A DNA stretch of 64,000 bases from Bacillus methanolicus. GTDB lineage: Bacteria > Bacillota > Bacilli > Bacillales > Cytobacillaceae. The stretch's first letter is position 1; every line of letters begins with the position of its first letter. The notes under the pieces were generated by a model. That model did no database searches. It had not been told where the DNA came from and was given only the letters and a program-made list of their open reading frames with translations. A program made the translations under genes and the position numbers. The stretch lies in contig NZ_PNFF01000001.1 in assembly GCF_028888695.1 (NCBI RefSeq), positions 1,993,501-2,057,500 of the forward strand, read 5' to 3'. This document shows, in pieces, positions 1 through 9,069 of the stretch.

Positions 1-430
1 GAATACGGAAATGGGTAACATCACTATATGCCGGTCTTTTTACTCCGACAAATTCCACAAGCTGCAGAAGTTCGTTTATTTTATGCCATTTTGGCAAATA
101 TTCAATCATATCTGCTCCGATAATAAAATAAAAAGAATAATCAGGATAAATTTCCGTTAACTGCTTCATTGTGTCATACGTATATGACGGGCCGTTTCGT
201 TCTAATTCAATTGGCTCAATTCTAAAATTCGGGTTGCCGTCTATTGCCAATTCAAGCATGTTTATGCGATCGTCATTTCCAATCGATGATTTCTTTTTAT
301 GAGGGGGTTCTTGATTTGGCATGAACCAAACTTCATGAAGCTGTAACGATTCCAATACTTCATTTGCAATCAGAAGATGTCCATAATGAGGCGGGTCGAA
401 TGTTCCTCCCAGAATGCCGATCTTTTTCAA
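1..430 (-). CDS. nadD: Nicotinate-nucleotide adenylyltransferase, 3' part outside window
   Basis: NadD adenylates nicotinate mononucleotide in NAD synthesis. The first ~143 codons are here and the rest runs off the left edge. The N-terminus carries the nucleotidyltransferase signature [11 protein letters not shown] at about residues 8-18, with the HxGH ATP-binding motif. The start is a TTG at 430, because the family begins with [10 protein letters not shown] at this point and an AGGAGGAG ribosome site sits just upstream. It follows yqeI after about 100 bp, as in B. subtilis. The C-terminal ISSTxxR motif cannot be checked. Confidence 0.93.
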   Translation of the reverse strand, partial: MKKIGILGGTFDPPHYGHLLIANEVLESLQLHEVWFMPNQEPPHKKKSSIGNDDRINMLELAIDGNPNFRIEPIELERNGPSYTYDTMKQLTEIYPDYSFYFIIGADMIEYLPKWHKINELLQLVEFVGVKRPAYSDVTHFRI

Positions 431-531
431 AGGAGCTCCTCCTCTTTCGCTTTATCCCGCTTTAACGGGCGGTATGATATCGCCATTCAAGTTCATGGGA
501 ATAAAAGAACCCCACTGAAGGAAGTTTCACT

Positions 532-822
532 TTATGGCAATTGAATTTGTTTATTTTCTTTAGATTCCTTGTACAGAATAATCGTATTTCCAATGATTTG
601 TACGATGTCTGCACCTGTTCCCTCTGAAAGCTGATTCGCAACCGTATTCTTATCATCCTCACAATTTTGCAGGACACTTATTTTCATTAATTCCCTTGCT
701 TCAAGAGCATCGGAAACTTGTTTGATCATGTTTTCATTTACTCCGCCTTTTCCTACTTGAAAAATAGGATTCAGATGATGTGCTTCAGATCGTAAATATC
801 TCTTTTGTTTTCCTGTTAACAT
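532..822 (-). CDS. yqeI: YhbY/CRS1-type RNA-binding protein YqeI
   Basis: A 96-residue CRM-domain protein of the YhbY family, which associates with pre-50S ribosomal particles. The sequence starts MLTGKQKRYLRS and contains the family's GKGG loop (in FQVGKGGVNENM), then the ELMKISVLQNC strand and a C-terminal GNTIILYKESKE segment. The ATG at 822 was chosen over one three codons upstream because its spacing from the GGGAGG ribosome site is better and it gives the usual family length. The upstream ATG overlaps the aroE stop codon as ATGA, so translational coupling is likely. Confidence 0.93.
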   Translation of the reverse strand: MLTGKQKRYLRSEAHHLNPIFQVGKGGVNENMIKQVSDALEARELMKISVLQNCEDDKNTVANQLSEGTGADIVQIIGNTIILYKESKENKQIQLP

Positions 823-827
823 TATTT

Positions 828-1661
828 TCATTTTCCTCCCAGATGTTTCAATACAATTTGTTTCATTCTTTCTGTATCGGGAAAAATGCCTGTCCATTTT
901 TCAAAAGCAAACGCTCCCTGAAACACGAACATATCCAAGCCGTTTTGAGTGCCTGCTCCTCTTCGCTTAGCATCTCTCAAAATGGCAGTTTCAAGCGGAT
1001 TATAGATAATATCACTTACAAAAGCGCCAGTACCCAGATTTTCAAGGTTCAATGGAGAGGCATCCATATTCGGTGACATCCCTACCGAGGTTGTTTGGAT
1101 AATGAGATGATAATTGCTCAACCTTTTTTCGGCTTCTTCCCTCGGATATATGTTCGATTGAACGGAAAATGGACATGCTTCTATAAGCTGTGCTGCTTTT
1201 TCGGCTGTTCGATTACAAAAATCAATATGCTTTACACCTGCATGTGCCATCGAATAGTAAATCGCTTTTGCGGCTCCGCCCGCACCAATGATAAGGACTC
1301 TCGTACTTTCCAAAACGGCAAAATTTCGTTTAAGCCCTTCTAAAAAACCACGGCCGTCTGTATTAAATCCAATCAGCCTGCCATCTTTATTAACGACCGT
1401 ATTCACAGCTCCAATGGCTTCTGCCAGAGGATCAATCTCATCCAAAAAAGCCATGATTTCCGTTTTATGAGGAACGGTTACATTAAATCCTGAACAGTTA
1501 ATCGCCTTTAATCCTTTAACAGCTGCTTCAAGATCTCCCCTTTTAACATGGAAAGGGTGGTAATGGGCATCAATTCCGTAAACCTTAAATAAATCATTGT
1601 GCATCAAAGGAGACATCGAATGGGAAATCGGATCCCCTATAACCCCAAATAATTTCTTCAC
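828..1661 (-). CDS. aroE: Shikimate dehydrogenase
   Basis: Reduces 3-dehydroshikimate to shikimate with NADPH in the aromatic amino acid pathway. The 277-residue protein shows the shikimate-binding SHSMSP near residue 14, the NVTVPHK motif with the catalytic lysine, the glycine-rich NADP loop GAGGAAKA, the NRT sequence that follows it, and the C-terminal NGLDMFVFQGA helix. The start is the GTG at 1661, preceded by GGGAGGAGAAGG; a TTG seven codons upstream lies too close to the ribosome site. B. subtilis calls the same gene aroD. It lies between yqeH and yqeI. Confidence 0.95.
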   Translation of the reverse strand: MKKLFGVIGDPISHSMSPLMHNDLFKVYGIDAHYHPFHVKRGDLEAAVKGLKAINCSGFNVTVPHKTEIMAFLDEIDPLAEAIGAVNTVVNKDGRLIGFNTDGRGFLEGLKRNFAVLESTRVLIIGAGGAAKAIYYSMAHAGVKHIDFCNRTAEKAAQLIEACPFSVQSNIYPREEAEKRLSNYHLIIQTTSVGMSPNMDASPLNLENLGTGAFVSDIIYNPLETAILRDAKRRGAGTQNGLDMFVFQGAFAFEKWTGIFPDTERMKQIVLKHLGGK

Positions 1662-1689
1662 AGCCCTTCTCCTCCCATTCAAACTTTGA

Positions 1690-2796
1690 TTAAATAAGCG
1701 ACTTTCTTAGCATAACATGTACACCTTTTGGAACGTAGGCAGCTACTTTCGCTCCCGGTTCATTGACGGTTACCCAGCCTAGTCCCGAAAAGACAATATC
1801 TGTTTTTCCTTCCTTAATCACAAATTCATGGCGTACAAGTTTTGGAAACGAATCTATTTGTTCTTTACGAGGCGGAGAAAGCATTTCACCTACATGGTTG
1901 TTGTACAATTCAGAAGCGTTCTCTAATTTGGTGCGATGAATCAAAAGCTCGTTCGAAAGATAGCATGTAAATGACCGCCTGCCTCCTGTTAAATAATCAA
2001 AACGTGCCAAACCGCCGAAGAACAATGTTTGACCTTCGTTTAATTGATAAACTTTTGGTTTAATCTCTTTCTTTGGCGTAATGATTTTTAAGTCACGTTT
2101 ATCAACATAATGGGCCATTTGGTGATGATTAATAATTCCGGGCGTGTCCATTAAAAATTTATCATCATCTAATGGTATTTTAATAATATCAAGCGTCGTT
2201 CCCGGAAAATGGGAAGTTGTAATAATGTCTCCTTCGCCGCTGACTTCTTTAATGATTCGATTAATAAAAGTCGATTTGCCGACGTTTGTACAGCCGACAA
2301 CATATACATTTTTCCCTTGCCTGTATTCATCTATGGCTGCAGCCGTTTCTTTTATAAAATGTCCTTTCGCTGCACTGACAAGAAAAACTTCTTCAGGTTT
2401 TAAACCGAGCTCCCTCGCTTCTTGTTTCATCCAATGAATTAGTTTATTGTGTTTTACAGATTTCGGAAGCAAATCTACTTTATTGCCAACGAGCAAGATT
2501 TTATTTCCTCCTGCAAAACGGTGCAATCCGGGGAGCCAGCTTCCATTAAAATCAAATATGTCTACAATTTTTACGATTAATGCATCGCTTTTTCCAATCT
2601 CATTTAATATTTTTAGAAAATCATCATCAGTCAGATTGACATCCTGAATTTCATTATAATGCTTTAAGCGGAAGCAGCGCTGGCAGATTACCTGGTCTTT
2701 TTCTAATGCTGATTTCGGTGCATATCCCAATTCTTGCGGGTCTTCCGTTTGGATCGTTACCCCGCAGCCGATGCATAAATACTTTTCGTCACTCAC
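1690..2796 (-). CDS. yqeH: Circularly permuted GTPase YqeH, 30S ribosome assembly
   Basis: A 368-residue GTPase required for 30S subunit biogenesis in the family. An N-terminal treble-clef zinc motif (CIGC near residue 8, CQRC near 38) precedes a GTPase domain in permuted order: G4 NKVDLLPKS, G5 SAAKG, then G1 GCTNVGKST, a G2 threonine in HFPGTT and G3 DTPG. A C-terminal domain of about 140 residues follows. It starts four bases after yqeG ends, so the two are surely co-transcribed and probably coupled. Confidence 0.96.
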   Translation of the reverse strand: MSDEKYLCIGCGVTIQTEDPQELGYAPKSALEKDQVICQRCFRLKHYNEIQDVNLTDDDFLKILNEIGKSDALIVKIVDIFDFNGSWLPGLHRFAGGNKILLVGNKVDLLPKSVKHNKLIHWMKQEARELGLKPEEVFLVSAAKGHFIKETAAAIDEYRQGKNVYVVGCTNVGKSTFINRIIKEVSGEGDIITTSHFPGTTLDIIKIPLDDDKFLMDTPGIINHHQMAHYVDKRDLKIITPKKEIKPKVYQLNEGQTLFFGGLARFDYLTGGRRSFTCYLSNELLIHRTKLENASELYNNHVGEMLSPPRKEQIDSFPKLVRHEFVIKEGKTDIVFSGLGWVTVNEPGAKVAAYVPKGVHVMLRKSLI

Positions 2797-2799
2797 AAA

Positions 2800-3321
2800 T
2801 TAATCCTCCCATGTTATCATGCCTTTTTTTCTGAACCAGCTGAGAATTCCTCTTTCAACTTTTCTGTTAAACCGTGTTAAAAATCCGTCAGTTGATGCTA
2901 CCGGAACGACTAAAATCGTGTGGAAACCGCTCCAGTTGCCTCCTAATACATCGGTAAGCAATTGATCTCCAATGACAACGGTTTCTTCCTTCCTCAGCCC
3001 CATTTGCGATAACGCTTTTTCGAAGGCCCTGCCCATAGGTTTTCTCGCCTTATAAATAAACGGAATATTCAATGGATCAGCAAACGATTTTACCCGTTTC
3101 TCATTATTATTCGAAACAATCGTCACTAAAATATCATTTTTTCTCATCTGATCAAACCATTCAATCAGTTTAGGAGTTGCATTAGGGCGGTCCCATTCAA
3201 CAAGTGTGTTGTCAAGGTCTGTAATAATTCCCTTCACTCCTTTTTCTTTTAAGCTCTCTGGTGTAATTTCAAAAATACTTTTTACATGCTGATCAGGCAA
3301 AAAATGCTTTAACAAAATCAC
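2800..3321 (-). CDS. yqeG: HAD-family phosphatase YqeG
   Basis: A 173-residue HAD hydrolase of the YqeG/GEP4 family, related to mitochondrial phosphatidylglycerophosphate phosphatase. Motif I is DLDNTLVEWD near residue 36, motif II is the serine in TIVSNN, and motif III/IV is the lysine in ARKPMG followed by IGDQLLTDVLGG. It is the first gene of the yqeG-yqeH-aroE-yqeI-nadD block. The true substrate in Bacillus is not settled; a PGP phosphatase role is inferred only from the family and the nearby phospholipid genes. Confidence 0.92.
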   Translation of the reverse strand: MILLKHFLPDQHVKSIFEITPESLKEKGVKGIITDLDNTLVEWDRPNATPKLIEWFDQMRKNDILVTIVSNNNEKRVKSFADPLNIPFIYKARKPMGRAFEKALSQMGLRKEETVVIGDQLLTDVLGGNWSGFHTILVVPVASTDGFLTRFNRKVERGILSWFRKKGMITWED

Positions 3322-3533
3322 TGCACCTCATTACTATTTATCTCATGCTATCAATCATACCGTTATCATCATAACCAATTTAATCGGCAGTTTCAAAATG
3401 AATATAAGCATTTCCCGTTTGTTTGTTAAAAACAATTTTTTATAGGGATATTTTCGGCAACATTCCCTAAAAAATAGGTACATGGAACTAGAAAATAAAT
3501 ATTTTTCGACAAACTTATGTTTATTTCAACACT

Positions 3534-3632
3534 TGTGGATAACCTTATGCACATTTTACACATTGAATTGTATACTATTTTCCAATTTATAAACAACTTA
3601 ATCACAGGTTATCCACTACATACTGTGGATAA
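3534..3632. promoter_or_regulatory. Cluster of six DnaA boxes upstream of sda
   Basis: Against TTATNCACA, three boxes are exact: 3534-3542 (minus), 3545-3553 (plus) and 3624-3632 (minus). Three more have one mismatch: 3554-3562, 3598-3606 and 3609-3617, all plus. In B. subtilis sda is a DnaA-controlled gene with such a cluster, coupling replication initiation to sporulation onset. The remainder of the gap from 3322 to 3753 is A+T-rich with no other feature seen. Confidence 0.85.
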
Positions 3633-3640
3633 GAGAACGG

Positions 3641-3669
3641 TTGTTCTAGATGTATTAATTTGATAGAGT
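3641..3669 (+). promoter_or_regulatory. Possible sigma-A promoter of sda
   Basis: TTGTTC at 3641 and TAGAGT at 3664 are separated by 17 bp. The -10 match is weak. The pair lies directly after the last DnaA box and about 85 bp before the sda start, which is the main reason for the call. Confidence 0.35.
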
Positions 3670-3753
3670 AAGGATACAACATGTAACTTACCAATATATG
3701 TGTTTCAAATTCGTTTAGAACCTGCTATTTTAAATTGGAGGTGAATGGCTGAC

Positions 3754-3894
3754 ATGCACAGACTGTCGGACGAATTACTAATTGAATCATACTACAAAGC
3801 ACTTGAGTTAAACCTTAGCCAAGATTTTATTCGCCTCATTGAAAAAGAAATTAAACGGCGTTCATTGTCTCACAAAATTAAAGTGTCATCATAA
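3754..3894 (+). CDS. sda: Sporulation inhibitor Sda (checkpoint protein)
   Basis: A 46-residue protein starting [16 protein letters not shown] and ending IKVSS, plainly the Sda family. Sda binds the dimerization domain of the sporulation kinase KinA and blocks phosphorelay signalling when replication is perturbed or newly initiated. The antiparallel two-helix hairpin is visible as [15 protein letters not shown] and [13 protein letters not shown]. The ATG at 3754 lies 10 bases after GGAGGTG; an in-frame ATG at 3745 is too close to that site. The DnaA-box cluster upstream and the position next to yqeG match B. subtilis. Confidence 0.95.
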   Translation: MHRLSDELLIESYYKALELNLSQDFIRLIEKEIKRRSLSHKIKVSS

Positions 3895-3896
3895 AT

Positions 3897-3921
3897 AGCC
3901 CAATTGCGGGCTTTTTCTTTT
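3897..3921 (+). terminator. Intrinsic terminator of sda
   Basis: AGCCC (3897-3901) pairs with GGGCT (3908-3912) around a six-base loop, followed by TTTTCTTTT. It starts three bases after the sda stop. Confidence 0.8.
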
Positions 3922-3973
3922 GCTCTCCAACCAATACAAAAAAATGGTGAATAAGTTATTATTTTGCGCCATT

Positions 3974-4765
3974 TCATTCACTAGCTTTCTTTAAATATCC
4001 GATCTTCTCCCCAACTTTAATATGAAATGGCGGCTTGATCGATGGCAATATTTCGACAGAGTCTTTTTCAAACAATAAAACGACCGTTGAGCCAAATGAG
4101 AAGTAAGCCATTTCTTCTCCTTTTGTTAAATAATCCTTATTGTGAATGGCTTCAATCGAATTTACAAACATAGCTCCAACTTTAACCAGTGCCATTAATC
4201 CTGCATCATGCTCAATTTCTGTAACCTTACGGAAGTTTTTAGATAATGGAGCCTTTCCATATTTTAAACCAAGTGCATTTACAGGATAAGATTTGTTTCC
4301 GAGTGTCCATTGATTCGTTATTTTCCCTGTTACCGGACTGTGAATGCGATGATAATGACTCGGGCTTAAATAAAAAATCATATAAATGCCATCGACGTAT
4401 TTGCTTAATGAACCGTTACTCCCCAGCATCTCAGAAATAGAGTAGATCTTTCCCTTCACTTCAATCATTTTTTCTGGAGAAATATTGCCGATATCTTCGA
4501 TTACGGCATCAACCGGGCTTGCAATTGACAAATGATCGGGATCAATGTGCCGGCTCCCTTCTTTTAATTTACGGATAAAGAAATCATGCAGTGTCGGATA
4601 TTCTTTCAACGCTTTTTCAATTTCTTGCAAATTTATTTGATAAACTCTGGCAAACGATGGAATGATAAAGCGGCTAGCCTTTGAGCCTGCAAATTTTTTT
4701 AGAAGGTTTGACGTCCATCTTCCGTTTGTAAGCTCAATAAACAAACGATAAATTCTTGAAATCAA
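3974..4765 (-). CDS. psd: Phosphatidylserine decarboxylase proenzyme
   Basis: Converts phosphatidylserine to phosphatidylethanolamine at the membrane, using a pyruvoyl group made by self-cleavage. The 263-residue proenzyme shows the substrate-pocket YHRIHSP motif in mid-protein and the cleavage site FGST near residue 224, whose serine becomes the pyruvoyl group; many homologues have LGST. The start is uncertain: GGAGGT is followed by two adjacent TTG codons at 4768 and 4765, and the second has the better spacing. It is divergent from pssA, the preceding enzyme of the pathway. In B. subtilis psd and pssA are elsewhere and co-oriented. Confidence 0.92.
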   Translation of the reverse strand: MISRIYRLFIELTNGRWTSNLLKKFAGSKASRFIIPSFARVYQINLQEIEKALKEYPTLHDFFIRKLKEGSRHIDPDHLSIASPVDAVIEDIGNISPEKMIEVKGKIYSISEMLGSNGSLSKYVDGIYMIFYLSPSHYHRIHSPVTGKITNQWTLGNKSYPVNALGLKYGKAPLSKNFRKVTEIEHDAGLMALVKVGAMFVNSIEAIHNKDYLTKGEEMAYFSFGSTVVLLFEKDSVEILPSIKPPFHIKVGEKIGYLKKASE

Positions 4766-4889
4766 CAAGATTACCTCCAACTTGTGTTGAAATACTCTTT
4801 ACGTACAGTCATAAAAAGCTTAAAATAAAATATTATTATATAATAAAATTACAAGGTTTGCTTCCTTCTTATTTAAAGGGGTGAAAAGA

Positions 4890-5429
4890 ATGTTTTTATC
4901 TGATGTTCTTGATCAGACAATCAAAAAAATAAAAGCACAAACAGCCAACGTTTTAACGTTAATGAACTTGGCTTTAGGCGGTTTTGCGATTATTGCTGGA
5001 ATAAATGGCAATTTAAATTTAAGCTTATTGCTTATTTTTGTTGCCGCTCTTGCTGACCGATTTGATGGAATGGTAGCCAGAAAGTTCAATATTGAATCTG
5101 AACTTGGCAAACAATTAGATTCTATGAGTGATATTATATCATTTGGAGTTGCACCTGCACTATTAATATATAAAGGAATTTTATTTGAATTTGGAGCACC
5201 CGGAATGTTCTTTACTGTTTTTTATATAGGCTGTGGAGCATTTCGTTTAGCACGCTTTAACATAAGTGAAAACAACGGATTTTTTACCGGTCTTCCAATA
5301 ACGGCAGCCGGTTGCTTGGCTACGGTAAGCTTCCTTGCCATCCCGTATCTTCCGCCGCAAACATACCTATTTCTTATGATTACCCTTTCCTTGTTAATGG
5401 TTAGTCCGTTTAAACTCAGGAAAGTTTAG
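4890..5429 (+). CDS. pssA: CDP-diacylglycerol-serine O-phosphatidyltransferase
   Basis: Makes phosphatidylserine from CDP-diacylglycerol and serine. The CDP-alcohol phosphotransferase signature runs DG, AR, G, D, D from the DRFDGMVAR segment through GKQLDSMSD, near residues 57-85. Several hydrophobic segments indicate an integral membrane protein of 179 residues. The ATG at 4890 follows AAAGGGGTG by six bases; an upstream GTG is part of that ribosome site. The product feeds Psd, encoded divergently about 125 bp away. Serine is assigned as the substrate from family similarity and the psd neighbour. Confidence 0.9.
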   Translation: MFLSDVLDQTIKKIKAQTANVLTLMNLALGGFAIIAGINGNLNLSLLLIFVAALADRFDGMVARKFNIESELGKQLDSMSDIISFGVAPALLIYKGILFEFGAPGMFFTVFYIGCGAFRLARFNISENNGFFTGLPITAAGCLATVSFLAIPYLPPQTYLFLMITLSLLMVSPFKLRKV

Positions 5430-5438
5430 ATTCGTTAA

Positions 5439-5474
5439 AAAGAGGCTGATCCTTAGGTTTGGATCAGCCTCTTT
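5439..5474. terminator. Bidirectional terminator between pssA and sigK
   Basis: A perfect 14-bp stem has arms 5439-5452 and 5461-5474 around an 8-base loop. Flanking A and T runs let it work for pssA on the plus strand and sigK on the minus strand. Confidence 0.9.
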
Positions 5475-5479
5475 GCTTT

Positions 5480-6199
5480 CTAATTGCTGTTCTTTCGTTT
5501 TTCTTTTTCCGCACGATAAAACTCATGAAACATTTTCATTAAGGCCCTCTTCTCAATCCTTGAAACATAGCTTCTCGAAATCCCGAGTTCTTTCGCAATT
5601 TCCCGCTGTGTTTTTTCTTTTTGAAGATCTAATCCGAAGCGGCCGACAATCACTTCTTTTTCCCGTTCATCTAAAACATCAATATATTCCTTTACTTTTT
5701 CAAGTTCCATATTCAATTGAATGGTATCAATTACATCTTCAGATTCTGATTTCAGGACATCAATCAGTGAAATTTCATTCCCTTCTTTGTCCTGTCCAAT
5801 CGGGTCATGTAATGAAACGTCCTTTTTCGTCTTTTTTAATGCACGAAGATGCATTAATATTTCATTCTCGATACATCTTGCAGCATACGTGGCAAGTTTC
5901 GTTCCCTTTCCTTCCGAATAGCTCTCAATAGCTTTAATTAAACCGATTGTACCTATTGAAATAAGATCTTCTGCATCCTCACCGGTATTTTCAAATTTTT
6001 TCACAATATGAGCGACCAGCCGCAAATTGTGTTCAATCAGCATATTGCGGGCATGTGTATCACCATCAGCCATCAACCGCAAGTATTTGCGTTCTTCAGC
6101 GGCTGACAGCGGTTGAGGAAAGGCATTGTTTTTTACATACGAGACAAGGAAGACAATTTCCTTAACTAAGTAACCAAGTGCCGTTAAAATTCCGGACAT
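5480..6199 (-). CDS. sigK: RNA polymerase sigma factor SigK, pro-form, uninterrupted
   Basis: The late mother-cell sigma factor, 239 residues. The first 20 residues are the hydrophobic pro-sequence (VKEIVFLVS), and the mature protein should begin at Tyr21 ([10 protein letters not shown]), where SpoIVFB cleaves. Region 2 includes the [18 protein letters not shown] stretch, and region 4 has the helix-turn-helix [23 protein letters not shown]. The frame is continuous, so no skin-type element splits the gene here. A GGGGGTGG ribosome site precedes the ATG. BofC, encoded near 59.6 kb, is in the pathway that delays SigK processing. Confidence 0.97.
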   Translation of the reverse strand: MSGILTALGYLVKEIVFLVSYVKNNAFPQPLSAAEERKYLRLMADGDTHARNMLIEHNLRLVAHIVKKFENTGEDAEDLISIGTIGLIKAIESYSEGKGTKLATYAARCIENEILMHLRALKKTKKDVSLHDPIGQDKEGNEISLIDVLKSESEDVIDTIQLNMELEKVKEYIDVLDEREKEVIVGRFGLDLQKEKTQREIAKELGISRSYVSRIEKRALMKMFHEFYRAEKEKRKNSN

Positions 6200-6217
6200 T
6201 TATTCCACCCCCGCTTT

Positions 6218-6247
6218 ATAGGAATTTCGCCTATAACTAATTCCTAT
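6218..6247. promoter_or_regulatory. Perfect 9-bp inverted repeat upstream of sigK
   Basis: ATAGGAATT (6218-6226) and AATTCCTAT (6239-6247) flank 12 bp. The repeat begins 19 bp before the sigK start, so it may be an operator or a hairpin in the sigK leader. The right arm also occurs at the yrrT promoter (10457-10465). No regulator is assigned. Confidence 0.4.
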
Positions 6248-6294
6248 GTAAAACAAAGGTTGATTGTGTCTGTCCCAATGAATTTATTGTATTA

Positions 6295-6335
6295 ATAAAA
6301 AAGCACCAACCTATTCTGGTTGATGCATCTTTTTT
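6295..6335 (-). terminator. Terminator of the 26-aa membrane peptide gene
   Basis: Arms GCACCAACC (6303-6311) and GGTTGATGC (6318-6326) form a 9-bp stem on the minus strand with one G-U pair. A run of T follows on that strand. Confidence 0.8.
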
Positions 6336-6357
6336 CATGCAAGTAACCTTTTAAGTT

Positions 6358-6438
6358 TTATGATTCAGCAGTAACTTCTGCTGCAATAATACAGCCAATT
6401 GTGCCAGTGATCAAAAATGCCATAACGATCATGAACAT
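6358..6438 (-). CDS. 26-aa hydrophobic peptide, function unknown
   Basis: The reading frame encodes MFMIVMAFLITGTIGCII followed by AAEVTAES. One hydrophobic span covers about 20 residues, with a short acidic tail. A clear ribosome site, AGAGGGGTG, sits six bases before the ATG, a strong terminator follows the stop, and a palindrome lies 23 bp upstream of the start. These three signals make a real single-gene transcript likely. I do not recognise the family; it is not obviously Prli42 or CydS. Confidence 0.55.
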   Translation of the reverse strand: MFMIVMAFLITGTIGCIIAAEVTAES

Positions 6439-6460
6439 ATTCTGCACCCCTCTTGAAATG

Positions 6461-6478
6461 TTCGAATTCTAATTCGAA
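6461..6478. promoter_or_regulatory. Perfect palindrome upstream of the 26-aa peptide gene
   Basis: TTCGAATT (6461-6468) and AATTCGAA (6471-6478) are separated by two bases. It lies just upstream of the ribosome site of the small gene, in operator position. The binding protein is unknown. Confidence 0.45.
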
Positions 6479-6565
6479 TTTACCACATTTCCAAGCGATT
6501 AATCCTAGAGGGATGTGAACATTTTGTTACTCTTATCATTTCATTTATACGCTCCCACAAAAATA

Positions 6566-6598
6566 GTAAAAACGCCCTGAAAGTTACAGGACGTTTTA
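6566..6598 (-). terminator. Terminator of yrhC
   Basis: On the minus strand AAAACGTCCTG pairs with CAGGGCGTTTT across a 7-base loop. The stem overlaps the yrhC stop codon. Confidence 0.75.
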
Positions 6599-6856
6599 CT
6601 TTTTCATTAAATATTCACGGCCTTCTTCCATTTCCATCAGCCTTGTTTGGCATTGGTTTGAGAATATAAAGAACAAAACAGAGCCTGCCAAAGATCCGCT
6701 CGTTGCTGCCATCATCATATATAAATCCTTCATGACTTTTGTCTCGGACGGTATCACTACACCTAAATAAAAATAAGCACCTACTGCTAACAGAACAACT
6801 GCAAAACGTCTAAAATCAACCATTTTTTCGTATAGCTGCTTAGCGTTATGATTCAT
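6596..6856 (-). CDS. yrhC: YrhC-family membrane protein
   Basis: An 86-residue protein with two hydrophobic spans, about residues 17-37 (FAVVLLAVGAYFYLGVVI) and 47-66, and a charged tail EEGREYLMKK. It matches YrhC of B. subtilis in size, topology and place after mccB. The biochemical role is unknown. AGGTGATG precedes the ATG. A terminator lies between mccB and yrhC, so yrhC may be reached by read-through or have its own promoter. Confidence 0.8.
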   Translation of the reverse strand: MNHNAKQLYEKMVDFRRFAVVLLAVGAYFYLGVVIPSETKVMKDLYMMMAATSGSLAGSVLFFIFSNQCQTRLMEMEEGREYLMKK

Positions 6857-6956
6857 TTCTACATCACCTGCGCTTTTCTGTTAATCTCTTTATCTACTTT
6901 AACATGATTAACAGTATCATTGGTGATGTAATTAATAGTATGGATGGAAACTATTA

Positions 6957-6988
6957 AAAAACGAACCTCTCATGAAAAGAGGTCCGCT
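6957..6988 (-). terminator. Terminator downstream of mccB
   Basis: On the minus strand CGGACCTCT pairs with AGAGGTTCG around TTTCATG, followed by TTTTTT. Confidence 0.85.
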
Positions 6989-6993
6989 TTCAA

Positions 6994-8130
<1,137 letters not shown>

Positions 8131-9054
8131 TTAAACCCCTCCTTGATAAATCTTCTTGCTTAAATAACGCTCGCTTCCATCAGGGAAGACCACGACAATA
8201 TTCGTGCCTCGCTTGGCTATTTTCGCTTCATCCAGTCCCGCTTTCATTGCAGCACCCGATGAACTTCCGACAAGCAGACCTTCTTTCGCAGCCAACTCTT
8301 TCACAAGTTGAAACGCATCTTCATCAGAAACAGTATGAATGGCATCAAAATAAGATGTATCCATATAATCCGGCAAAAACTCCATGCCAATCCCTTCTGT
8401 TTTATGAGGGCCAGGTTCACCGCCATTTAAAATGGAGCCTTCAGGTTCGACAATCACGGTTTTAATCTCACGATTTTGTTCTTTTAAATAACGTGCGGTC
8501 CCCATAAATGTTCCGCCTGTTCCCGCTCCGGCAACGAATACGTCTATCCGTCCATCCATTTGCTCCCATAATTCCGGGCCTAGCGTATGATAATATGTTT
8601 CCGGATTGGCAGGGTTGGCGAATTGCTGCGGACAATACGAGCCGGGAATTTCTTCAAGAAGTTCTTTTGCTTTTTCAATCGCGCCTTTCATCCCCTCACT
8701 TGTCGGAGTATGAACAATTTTAGCTCCCAATGCTTTCATCAGCTCTTGTTTTTCAAGACTGAATTTTTCGGGCACACAAAAAATAACGTTGATTCCTTTA
8801 TTTATTGCCGCAAGAGCAAGTCCAATGCCGGTATTTCCGGCAGTCGGCTCAATTAATGTACCGCCTTCTTTTAATTTTCCACTTTCGAATGCATCTTTAA
8901 GAAGCGCTAGTCCGAGACGGTCTTTTACACTTCCCCCCGGATTAAAAAATTCTAATTTCGCAAACAGCCTGACTCCTTCAGGAACCGGAAAATGGGTAAG
9001 CTCCATGACGGGAGTGTTTCCGATCAATTCATGTACACTTTTATAAACCTTCAT
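8131..9054 (-). CDS. mccA: O-acetylserine-dependent cystathionine beta-synthase
   Basis: PLP enzyme of the CysK/CBS fold. MccA of B. subtilis joins homocysteine to O-acetylserine to make cystathionine. The 307-residue protein has the PLP lysine in NPGGSVKDRLG near residue 44, the substrate loop EPTAGNTGIGLA near 70, the phosphate-binding loop GAGTGGTF near 178, and GSSSGAA near 265. It is third in yrrT-mtnN-mccA-mccB. Calling it MccA rather than CysK rests on the operon context and on similarity to YrhA. Confidence 0.93.
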   Translation of the reverse strand: MKVYKSVHELIGNTPVMELTHFPVPEGVRLFAKLEFFNPGGSVKDRLGLALLKDAFESGKLKEGGTLIEPTAGNTGIGLALAAINKGINVIFCVPEKFSLEKQELMKALGAKIVHTPTSEGMKGAIEKAKELLEEIPGSYCPQQFANPANPETYYHTLGPELWEQMDGRIDVFVAGAGTGGTFMGTARYLKEQNREIKTVIVEPEGSILNGGEPGPHKTEGIGMEFLPDYMDTSYFDAIHTVSDEDAFQLVKELAAKEGLLVGSSSGAAMKAGLDEAKIAKRGTNIVVVFPDGSERYLSKKIYQGGV

Positions 9055-9069
9055 TTTTCTCCCTCCGAT

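Noticed and set aside
4816-4844. Promoter for pssA using TATAAT at 4839-4844
   Set aside because: The -10 is exact, but no acceptable -35 lies at 16-18 bp and the region is too A+T-rich to trust.
5473-5931. Plus-strand reading frame of 152 codons
   Set aside because: It is antisense to sigK, which is unambiguous, and lacks a ribosome site.
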